38,871 nucleotides of DNA from UBA2233 sp002347965 [NCBI: Nitrospirae bacterium UBA2233] (GTDB lineage Bacteria; UBA2233): NCBI GenBank assembly GCA_002347965.1, contig DDYN01000004.1, forward strand, positions 1-38,871, given 5' to 3'. The notes beneath the pieces were generated by a model. That model did not search any database, had not been told where the DNA came from, and saw only the letters and a list, made by a program, of their open reading frames with translations. The position numbers and the translations under genes were made by a program. Below, piece after piece: positions 1 to 6,490 of this stretch (its first letter is position 1; each line of letters opens with the position of its first letter).

Positions 1-656
1 GCGCCAAGACGGCGAGCGTCTTCAGCCTTGCCTGGCGAGGTCGTAAACAGCACGACGTGGGCGCCCATTGCATGGGCAAGCTTTATCGCCATATGGCCCA
101 AGCCACCCAAGCCTACGACTCCCACCTTCTTGCCAGGGCCGATGCTCCAGTGCCGAAGCGGGGAGTAGGTGGTGATGCCGGCGCAAACGAGCGGGGCCAC
201 CGCCGCCAAGTTCTCGGTATGGGCAACCTTGAGCACGAAGGATTCCTTGACGACGATCGTTTCAGAGTAGCCGCCGAAGGTGTTCTCGCTCCCCGGCCCA
301 CGCCCGTTGTAGGTCGCCACGAAGCCTTCCTCGCAGTACTGCTCTAGCCCGTCGAGGCAGGATTCGCAGCGCCCGCAGCTATCTACCATGCAACCGACGG
401 CCGCGATGTCGCCCTCCTTAAATTTGTTTGCCTTGCTTCCGACGGCCACCACGCGCCCTACGATCTCGTGGCCAGGTACGCAGGGATAGATCGTATTCTT
501 CCATTCATCGCGAGCGGTGTGGAGGTCCGAATGGCACACGCCGCAAAAGAGGACATCAATCTGCACGTCTTCCGGTCCTGGGCTACGCCGCTTGACCTGA
601 AAAGGTCCCAAGGGGTTTGTCGGGCCGTGCGTAGCGTAGGCTTTGGCGTTGATCAT
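1..656 (-). CDS. Zinc-dependent alcohol dehydrogenase (YahK/cinnamyl-alcohol-dehydrogenase type), partial
   Basis: Medium-chain dehydrogenase/reductase that should oxidise alcohols or reduce aldehydes with NAD(P)(H) in the cytosol. The first 218 residues are in the window; the C-terminus lies beyond base 1. The start is the ATG at 656, which has AAGGAGG just upstream and gives MINAKAYAT. Visible motifs are the catalytic zinc site CGVCHSDLH (about residues 39-47), GHEIVGRV, the structural-zinc cysteine cluster CGRCESC plus a fourth Cys eight residues on, and the nucleotide-binding GLGGLGHMA. These fit the YahK/AdhA-like branch, which generally prefers NADP; the cofactor preference is inference. 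It stands alone ahead of a minus-strand glycosyltransferase, so context gives no substrate. Confidence 0.93.
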   Translation of the reverse strand, partial: MINAKAYATHGPTNPLGPFQVKRRSPGPEDVQIDVLFCGVCHSDLHTARDEWKNTIYPCVPGHEIVGRVVAVGSKANKFKEGDIAAVGCMVDSCGRCESCLDGLEQYCEEGFVATYNGRGPGSENTFGGYSETIVVKESFVLKVAHTENLAAVAPLVCAGITTYSPLRHWSIGPGKKVGVVGLGGLGHMAIKLAHAMGAHVVLFTTSPGKAEDARRLG

Positions 657-719
657 CGCCTTTCCTCCTTAGAGTCGTGGCTCGGGCGTTTTACGGGAAA
701 GAGGCCGAACGGCTTGCCG

Positions 720-1874
720 TCAGGCCTCTAGTAGCAGGCTTTTTTCGGGCGTCAGGTGTGCCATGCCCGAGTACTCGGTATAGAGTGCGAACAGCTTCAA
801 GAAAACTTCCTGCCAGTCGAACGCCTTCGAGTTTGCACGCGTGCTTGTAGGCGGCGCTTCCATGGCGCTTTTAAGGATTTGGGGGGAGGGGACGAACACG
901 CTAGTTTTGGAGTCGAGGTTTTCTCGAAGGACTGGAGAATCCACGCAGAGTACGGGAAGGCCGCAACATTGGGCCTCCATCAAGGAAAGTCCGTAGGTTT
1001 CCGAGGTGCATGCCGTAACGTAGTAGTCTGCAAAGCTGAACAGTTCGGCCAGCAGGTCTTGGTTTTCTACAAAGCCTAAATAGAAGACGTTACGGCGCTT
1101 GGCTTGAAGTTCGAGGAGCCGCTCTTTGAGCTTGCCATCGCCCACGATAAGGAAACTCCCGGGGCTCTTTTTCGCCTCGATCGCATCCAGCAAAAGATGC
1201 ACGTTCTTGTCCGAAGACAGCCTCCCTGCATACACCCCGATGGGCCTTTGGAGCTCCTTGGGCAGCAACGGAGAAAGAGCCGAGAAGGTGCTCCTGGGGT
1301 AGAAAACGCGCTTGTTCACGCCCAGTGGAATATGGACGAGCCGGTTAACGCCCAACCCTTCGAGTTGCCTTAGGAAGGTGTGCGAGGCGACGATCGTGGA
1401 CTTGCAGCGGTTGTAGAGCCTTGGGATGTAGATACGGCTTACCCGTTCTGCAAGGGCGGGCCATCGAAATAGGAGCCGGAAGCTCGAAACCAGGTCGGTA
1501 TGGTATATGCCGAGCAAAGGGATGCCCTTTTGCATGGCGTAAACGCTCGCCGCGTAGGCCATCGTCGTGGTAGAGTCAATCTCGACGACATCGGGCTGAA
1601 ACTCGTCGATGGCACGGTAGAGCTTTCGAAAGCGGGTATGGAGGAAGTAGTTAGGGGCTAACCTCTGGACGTTCATCGACTTGATCGACACGAACGTACT
1701 TCCAAACCGTTGGTGAACGCCGTCGTAGTGGGATGGAAAAACTACTCGGTGTTCGACCGGAAGGCCAAGCTCTTGGAAGATACGTGCCTTGTTGTTGATG
1801 AAGGTGGCGATCCCGCCCGTGTGGAAGCCGTAGAAGTCGGAAATGTCTAGAAGGCGAACCTTGTCCTTATTCAT
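720..1874 (-). CDS. GT4-family glycosyltransferase (group 1)
   Basis: Retaining GT-B glycosyltransferase that transfers a sugar from an NDP-sugar donor, probably at the cytoplasmic face of the membrane. The N-terminal domain begins with the family-typical acceptor-loop sequence SDFYGFHTGGIATF. The C-terminal domain has YAGRLSSDKNVHLLL and the donor-binding E-x7-E motif in ETYGLSLME. I prefer the ATG at 1874 (384 aa), preceded by GGAG, over an upstream TTG at 1928 that adds 18 unconserved residues. The closest described functions are mannosyl- or galactosyl-transfer to lipids, but the acceptor cannot be told. No other glycan genes lie nearby. Confidence 0.88.
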   Translation of the reverse strand: MNKDKVRLLDISDFYGFHTGGIATFINNKARIFQELGLPVEHRVVFPSHYDGVHQRFGSTFVSIKSMNVQRLAPNYFLHTRFRKLYRAIDEFQPDVVEIDSTTTMAYAASVYAMQKGIPLLGIYHTDLVSSFRLLFRWPALAERVSRIYIPRLYNRCKSTIVASHTFLRQLEGLGVNRLVHIPLGVNKRVFYPRSTFSALSPLLPKELQRPIGVYAGRLSSDKNVHLLLDAIEAKKSPGSFLIVGDGKLKERLLELQAKRRNVFYLGFVENQDLLAELFSFADYYVTACTSETYGLSLMEAQCCGLPVLCVDSPVLRENLDSKTSVFVPSPQILKSAMEAPPTSTRANSKAFDWQEVFLKLFALYTEYSGMAHLTPEKSLLLEA

Positions 1875-1980
1875 GGAGCTCCAGGCCTGTTTGGCTGGTT
1901 TGTTCGGTTGAGTGCAATAACGCTTCAACGCCTCGATCTATTGTAAGCGTTTGACTCCTTGCGGGTCAATCAAGACACGC

Positions 1981-2637
1981 TTAAGGTCTGCAACTGCCGC
2001 AGGGGGTAAACCCTAGCTCGAGCGCCCTTTTGCGGGTCTCGAACACGATGCGGCCATCCTGATCAAGGCGTTTTGCGTACACGCAGTTTGGCCTGTGAAA
2101 AACCCTGGACGATAGGTTGCCAACGTAGGAGCGTTCGTAGACAAAATCCCTCCACAGGCCCCTTTTGGCCGACCTCGCCTCGGCCTCGAACGCTTTAAGC
2201 CTCTCAAGCCCCGGGAACGGGTATTTGACGAAGGCGTAACCGAAGCCTTCCTTGATGATGAGGTCGTTGACGCACCGTCCGTCCGGAAGGTAAACAAACG
2301 CGAGCGTTCTCGTGTAGGCATCCTTTTCGGTGCGCTCGAGCCTTAGCGTCTTGCCCTTGATCGTTTTTCGTAAGAACGTGGAGGCCTCCTTGCCAAAACG
2401 TTGGACCTTTCGCCTAGGATCTTTCGTCTCGGGAGTATCCACGCCGATGAGCCTGATTCGTTCGATCTTTTCGCCCGTCCAGACGTCCAGCGTGTCGCCA
2501 TCGATCACCTTGATCGCGTAAGGAGGCTCGATGCGGGCGCAACCGAGGACCAACGCGGCGACAACGACCAGGAACCGGGCCCAACCGAGGGCCCTCAAGG
2601 TGCCGTGTACGGCGTTCGTCCGTACTGCATGGGGCAT
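1981..2637 (-). CDS. Exported thermonuclease-like (SNase) lipoprotein
   Basis: Staphylococcal-nuclease-fold protein, 218 aa, predicted to be exported and lipid-anchored. A basic N-terminus and hydrophobic stretch end in a lipobox-like VLGC with Cys33. The SNase core follows: the calcium-binding DGDTL (about 46-50), RLIGVDTPE with the first catalytic Arg, a Glu in FGKEAS, and the second Arg in YTRTLAFVY, so the nuclease triad looks intact. The last roughly 45 residues (VFHRPNC ... TPCGSCRP) resemble the Cys-rich Ada-type metal-binding tail often fused to bacterial SNase domains. A short inverted repeat (AAGCG/CGCTT, 1945-1982) overlaps the stop codon. It diverges from rnr. The likely role is extracytoplasmic nucleic-acid degradation; the SD is weak. 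Confidence 0.88.
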   Translation of the reverse strand: MPHAVRTNAVHGTLRALGWARFLVVVAALVLGCARIEPPYAIKVIDGDTLDVWTGEKIERIRLIGVDTPETKDPRRKVQRFGKEASTFLRKTIKGKTLRLERTEKDAYTRTLAFVYLPDGRCVNDLIIKEGFGYAFVKYPFPGLERLKAFEAEARSAKRGLWRDFVYERSYVGNLSSRVFHRPNCVYAKRLDQDGRIVFETRKRALELGFTPCGSCRP

Positions 2638-2714
2638 GATAAACTGGCTCTTTCAGTGGGTTTTTCCTGTAAAGAGTAAAGAATAGAGCAATTCGACGGC
2701 GATTGGAAGCAACC

Positions 2715-4919
2715 ATGGTGATTGATCCGGAATCGCTGGCAGAGCGAATTATAGGGCTTTTGACCAAGGAGGCGGAAAGCCCGAAGACAGCCTCCCAAAT
2801 AGGGCATGCGCTCGGCCTTGTCCCAAAGGAAGGCTTCGTATTGAGGCGAACGCTGAAAGGCCTTGCCCAATCGGGAAAGCTCGTCCGGCTGAAAGGAGGG
2901 AGGTTTGCCCCGCCTTCCAGCGTTCACCTTTCTGTCGGGACGTTCGAGCTTGCAAAGGGCAAAGGCGGCGTTGTCTTACCGGATAACGTAAAAGACCCTG
3001 TTGTCGTCGTGGCGCCCAATGCGCGCCAAGGCGCGTTGGGCGGCGACAGGGTTGTCGTTAGGGTAGAAGGCCGACTCGAGGCCGGGCGTTGCTTTGGAAG
3101 CGTCGTAAGAATCCTGGAGCGTAGGCTTAAGGAGGCCGTCGGCACTTACAACGAGCAAGGCAGGGTTGCCTACGTGGAAGCGGTCGGACTCAAGGAGGGG
3201 TTCGAGGTTATTATCGAGGAGCCTCCCCCAATGCATGTGCCGTTGCAGGCCATGGTGCGCGTCCGGATCACGGGTTACCCGAAAGCGAATTTTTGGCCAA
3301 CAGGCGTCGTTACGGAAGTTTTAGGGGACAAGGATTCGCTCGAGCCCTACATCGAAGCGATCCTCGTAAACTCGGCCATCCCGACAGATTTCCAACCCGG
3401 GGCGCTTGAAGAGGCCAAGGCCATCCCAAAGGATATTCCTGACTCCGAGCTACAAAAAAGGCGAGATTTACGCTCGCTTTCGTTCGTTACGATCGACGGA
3501 GAGACGGCGAAAGATTTTGACGACGCAGTCTGTCTCGTCCAGGGTAAGGACGAATCGAGCACGCTCTACGTGGCAATTGCAGACGTGGCCCACTACGTCT
3601 CCCAAGGCGGCGCGATCGATACGGAGGCACAAGACCGCGGAACGAGCGTGTACTACCCCTCCAAGGTCGTTCCGATGCTTCCTTTTGAGCTCTCTTGGGG
3701 GCTTTGTTCGCTCAACCCAAACGAAGACCGGCTCGTCATGGTGACGGAGCTTTGCTACGGCCCCAAAGGCGGACTCAAGAAGGCCGATTTCTACCCTGCG
3801 GTCATCAAGAGCCGCGCAAGGCTGACCTACACGCAGGTGAACGAGCTTTTGCAAGGGGATGTCTCCCCGTTTCAAGGCGACCCCGCCTTGGCGGCCATGC
3901 TCCTTGTGATGGAGCGGCTCGCCAAGACCCTCCATGGAGCGCGCGTAAGAAAAGGAAGCCTGGATTTTGACCTTCCCGAAACGCTCGTCATGCTCTCCCA
4001 AGAGGGCACTATCGAGGGCATTTTAAGGGGGGAGCGCGGCTGGGGGGAGCGGCTGATCGAAGAGTTTATGATCGCGGCTAACGTGGCCGTTGCACGTTTT
4101 TTGTTCAAGACAAAGACGCCGTGCCTATTCAGGGTCCATGAGCCCCCAGACCCCGTAAAACTTCGTGGGTTTCTCGCGTTCGTCAAGCGTCGCGGCGTAC
4201 ACTTCGAGATTGACCCGAAAAAGAAGGTTTCCCCAAAAGACCTTGCCCGTTTTTTGGACGTCATCCAAGGCAGGCCTGATGCCCGCGTCCTTCACTACAT
4301 GCTGTTGCGCTCGCTCATGCGTGCGCAGTATCACCCCGCCCCAAAGGGCCATTTTGGCCTGGCGCTAGGGGCCTACGCGCATTTTACTTCGCCCATCAGG
4401 CGCTATCCGGACCTGTTTGTCCATAGGATGCTCAAGGCGAGACTGTCGGAGGATGAGGCGAAGGTTCGCGATCAAACCCCAGAAAAGGTCATGGAGCTTG
4501 CCCAAAAGACCTCCAAGGCCGAACAGCGGGCCGCCGAGGTCGAGTGGGCGATGATAGACCTTTACCGGGTTTATTACGGAAAAGGCCGGATGGGCGAGAC
4601 ATTCACGGGCTACATCAGCTCGGTCTTATCCTTCGGGTTCTTCGTGGAGTTAGACGAGGTGTTCCTAGAGGGGCTCGTCCACATCTCGCAGATCGGGGAC
4701 GACTACTACCTGTTTGACGAGCAAAGGGCGAGGCTGATAGGCCAGCATAGAGGTAGGATTTTTGGGCTGGGCGACCGTGTGAGCGTAAAGATCGCCAGGG
4801 CCGACCTCAAAGAGCGAAAGATTGATTTTGTCCTGGCCGAGGGGCCGGAAACCCTGGCCAGGTCGAAGTGGAGAAAAAAGTCCGGAATAAGAGGCCAAAA
4901 GAGAGGAAAGACGGCATGA
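2715..4919 (+). CDS. rnr: Ribonuclease R
   Basis: Processive 3'-to-5' exoribonuclease of the RNB family that degrades structured RNA in the cytosol. The 734-residue length is normal for RNase R. Domain order is an N-terminal winged helix (about 1-70), cold-shock/OB domains (about 75-225), the RNB catalytic domain (about 250-580) with the magnesium-binding acidic cluster TAKDFDDAVCL near residue 265, and an S1 domain (about 625-705, beginning MGETFTGYISS). The tail is basic, as in RNase R. The ATG at 2715 with GGAAG five bases upstream is preferred over the TTG at 2703. The stop codon overlaps the start of the next gene (ATGA), indicating translational coupling. Confidence 0.96.
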   Translation: MVIDPESLAERIIGLLTKEAESPKTASQIGHALGLVPKEGFVLRRTLKGLAQSGKLVRLKGGRFAPPSSVHLSVGTFELAKGKGGVVLPDNVKDPVVVVAPNARQGALGGDRVVVRVEGRLEAGRCFGSVVRILERRLKEAVGTYNEQGRVAYVEAVGLKEGFEVIIEEPPPMHVPLQAMVRVRITGYPKANFWPTGVVTEVLGDKDSLEPYIEAILVNSAIPTDFQPGALEEAKAIPKDIPDSELQKRRDLRSLSFVTIDGETAKDFDDAVCLVQGKDESSTLYVAIADVAHYVSQGGAIDTEAQDRGTSVYYPSKVVPMLPFELSWGLCSLNPNEDRLVMVTELCYGPKGGLKKADFYPAVIKSRARLTYTQVNELLQGDVSPFQGDPALAAMLLVMERLAKTLHGARVRKGSLDFDLPETLVMLSQEGTIEGILRGERGWGERLIEEFMIAANVAVARFLFKTKTPCLFRVHEPPDPVKLRGFLAFVKRRGVHFEIDPKKKVSPKDLARFLDVIQGRPDARVLHYMLLRSLMRAQYHPAPKGHFGLALGAYAHFTSPIRRYPDLFVHRMLKARLSEDEAKVRDQTPEKVMELAQKTSKAEQRAAEVEWAMIDLYRVYYGKGRMGETFTGYISSVLSFGFFVELDEVFLEGLVHISQIGDDYYLFDEQRARLIGQHRGRIFGLGDRVSVKIARADLKERKIDFVLAEGPETLARSKWRKKSGIRGQKRGKTA

Positions 4920-5227
4920 TTCTTCTGCTCGCCATGCTGAAGGCAAAGAAGGGCCAAGCACAAGAAGTCCTTGAAGCACTCAGGGCGTTTTCGGACGCCG
5001 TTAAAAGCGAGCCTGGCACGCTTGCCTGGAGGCTCTACCAAAGCCTAACAGAGCCCGAGCAGTTTTTTGCGTTCGAGGCCTACAAAGACCAAGAGGCCTT
5101 CGAGGCGCATGCACGTTCCGGAGCGTTTCAATCGCTCGTGACGAGCCTTGCAGACCGGCTAGAAGTCCCGCTTGAGGTGACGTTTTTAAACGAAGCCGTT
5201 GCGGTCGGTCAAGGGATAAACGGCTAA
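4916..5227 (+). CDS. Antibiotic-biosynthesis-monooxygenase (ABM) fold protein
   Basis: Small (103 aa) dimeric alpha/beta-barrel protein of the ABM/YgiN type. The start ATG overlaps the rnr stop as ATGA, with GAGGAAAG upstream. Family features seen are the N-terminal strand MILLLAMLKAKKGQ, the Glu/Leu-rich helix, LAWRLYQS, and FFAFEAYKDQEAFEAHARS near the middle, which matches the classic F-x-x-E-x-Y-x-D-x-x-A-x-x-x-H pattern. Characterised relatives oxidise quinols or other small aromatics without cofactors, or degrade haem. The substrate here is unknown. Coupling to rnr is probably genomic convenience rather than function. Confidence 0.85.
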   Translation: MILLLAMLKAKKGQAQEVLEALRAFSDAVKSEPGTLAWRLYQSLTEPEQFFAFEAYKDQEAFEAHARSGAFQSLVTSLADRLEVPLEVTFLNEAVAVGQGING

Positions 5228-5269
5228 ACCCCGACAGGCGAGATGTTCTTGTCGCTAATTAGCGGGGTT
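5227..5269 (+). terminator. Imperfect hairpin after the rnr unit
   Basis: AACCCCG (5227-5233) pairs with CGGGGTT (5263-5269), with an inner GCGA/TCGC pair. It begins at the stop codon of the ABM-fold gene. There is no clear T-run after it, so intrinsic termination is only a possibility. Confidence 0.35.
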
Positions 5270-5391
5270 ACTTCCGACGGGTTTAGGATGTCCTGGCTTC
5301 CGTACAGACTCTAGGCTTAATTATCGGGCGGACCATCCTGGGTCTGGTAATGAACGTGCTGGGGTAGGGGACAACAGAGCGTAAGGGGGGA

Positions 5392-5422
5392 AGGCCCAGG
5401 GGACGGATAGCCCCCTGGGCCT
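5392..5422 (-). terminator. Perfect 11-bp hairpin at the end of the molybdoenzyme operon
   Basis: AGGCCCAGGGG (5392-5402) and CCCCTGGGCCT (5412-5422) form a perfect stem with a 9-nt loop, five bases past the last stop codon of the minus-strand operon. It lacks a long U-run on either strand, so it may be an mRNA 3'-end stabiliser rather than an efficient terminator. The rest of 5270-5391 shows nothing I recognise. Confidence 0.5.
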
Positions 5423-5426
5423 CGTC

Positions 5427-5624
5427 TTAAGACAGCGTGCCGGGCGGGAGGAACTGACCCAGGCCGAACACGTTGAGCACGTGTGGCAGGCCAGTTACGA
5501 GGTTGGGCAAGGCCTCCATTAAGACGCCGAACACCTCGGGCAAAGCCATGACGGATGCCGGGATCGTCTGGATGTAGTTGGTCAGAAAGGGTGTCAAATC
5601 CTGAACAGAAGTTAGCGAGTTCAT
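5427..5624 (-). CDS. Small hydrophobic protein of the molybdoenzyme operon (65 aa)
   Basis: Unrecognised 65-residue protein, the last gene of the operon. The ATG at 5624 has AGGAGA at good spacing and lies 10 bases after the preceding small gene, so it is almost certainly translated. The sequence is rich in Leu, Val, Pro and Phe (VMALPEVFGVLMEALP, then GLPHVLNVFGLGQFLPP), with only two acidic residues after the N-terminus, no Cys and no Lys. It could be a short membrane-associated or amphipathic helical protein. No heme- or cluster-binding motif is visible. Its position suggests an accessory or anchoring subunit of the molybdoenzyme, which is inference. Confidence 0.65.
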   Translation of the reverse strand: MNSLTSVQDLTPFLTNYIQTIPASVMALPEVFGVLMEALPNLVTGLPHVLNVFGLGQFLPPGTLS

Positions 5625-5634
5625 CTGGTATCTC

Positions 5635-5868
5635 CTAGTAGATCGTGTTGATGCTGGAGATGATCGCCTCGCCGATCGTCTCGGCGATGTCCTCGTACTC
5701 TCCGAGCCCAAAGCCCCTGGCTAGGTTTTCCGAGCCGACACCCACGATCCCGAGTATATTGCCGAGAGCGTTCGAGCCGAGCCTTCCAAGAAAGCCCAAG
5801 TTCAACATCTCCTCCCCATACAGGAGGGCGTTCGAAAGCCCAGCCCAGTCAGAATTCAGCAGCCACAT
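5635..5868 (-). CDS. Small glycine/leucine-rich protein of the molybdoenzyme operon (77 aa)
   Basis: Unrecognised 77-residue protein. The ATG at 5868 follows AAGGAGAA with good spacing, 18 bases downstream of the FeS-subunit gene, and a second small gene follows closely. It starts MWLLNSDWAGLSNALLYG, continues through a Gly/Leu-rich middle (LGNILGIVGVGS) and ends in an acidic-amphipathic tail (GEYEDIAETIGEAII). No Cys or His that could bind metal or heme is apparent. DmsABC-like operons normally carry a large multi-span anchor gene here; this protein is far too small to be a DmsC or NrfD homologue. Confidence 0.65.
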   Translation of the reverse strand: MWLLNSDWAGLSNALLYGEEMLNLGFLGRLGSNALGNILGIVGVGSENLARGFGLGEYEDIAETIGEAIISSINTIY

Positions 5869-5886
5869 ATGACGCTTCTCCTTGTT

Positions 5887-6453
5887 TTAGGTGGTTTGGT
5901 AGATTCTGGGCTTGAAGATGATGTTAGGCTTGGTTAGGGCAGGGTCGGCAAACCCGCCCTCTACTTGCCTCACGTTCCCGTACTTGGCCACGATCTCCTC
6001 TTCGGGGCCGCAGTCGAGCGCCCTCGTCGGACACGCCACGACGCAGGCGGGTCTTAAGCCTTTTTGCTGACGATCTACGCAGAAGGTGCACTTCTCCATC
6101 GTGGGCAGCTCGGTCGGGCTCATCGAGGCGAACTGGGGCGCATCGTACGGGCAAGCCGCCTTGCAGCGCTTACAGGAGATGCACTTGTCCAAGGGAAGAA
6201 CGATGCCGTCCTCTTCCCTTTTTATGATGTTCCCCACCGGACAGGCCGCCATGCAGGACGGCTCGTCGCAGTGGTTGCAAGAGATCGATAAGTTAAAGAC
6301 ATGGGTCAAGGGGGGCTCGCCAGCCTCGGCCGAGCTGACCCTGCGCCATTTGGCCGGGCCAAGGGCGACGTTATTCCAGTCCTTGCAGGCCACCATGCAG
6401 GCCCTACAGCCGGTGCAGCGGTTTTGATCGAAGTACCACGCAACCTGTGGCAT
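5887..6453 (-). CDS. Four-[4Fe-4S] ferredoxin subunit, DmsB-like
   Basis: Electron-transfer subunit (188 aa) of a DMSO-reductase-family enzyme, passing electrons between the catalytic subunit and a membrane or soluble partner. Four cysteine clusters are visible in the usual order: CTGCRACMVAC near residues 13-23, CNHCDEPSCMAAC, CISCKRCKAACP, and CTFC paired with a late C-x3-CP (ACVVACPTRAL). The size fits DmsB/PhsB-type subunits. The ATG at 6453 has AAGGAG upstream and the gene starts 37 bases after the catalytic-subunit stop. It has no Tat signal of its own, so it should be carried across the membrane by the partner. Confidence 0.93.
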   Translation of the reverse strand: MPQVAWYFDQNRCTGCRACMVACKDWNNVALGPAKWRRVSSAEAGEPPLTHVFNLSISCNHCDEPSCMAACPVGNIIKREEDGIVLPLDKCISCKRCKAACPYDAPQFASMSPTELPTMEKCTFCVDRQQKGLRPACVVACPTRALDCGPEEEIVAKYGNVRQVEGGFADPALTKPNIIFKPRIYQTT

Positions 6454-6490
6454 GAATTACTCCTTTAATTATCTAATTATCAATCGTGGT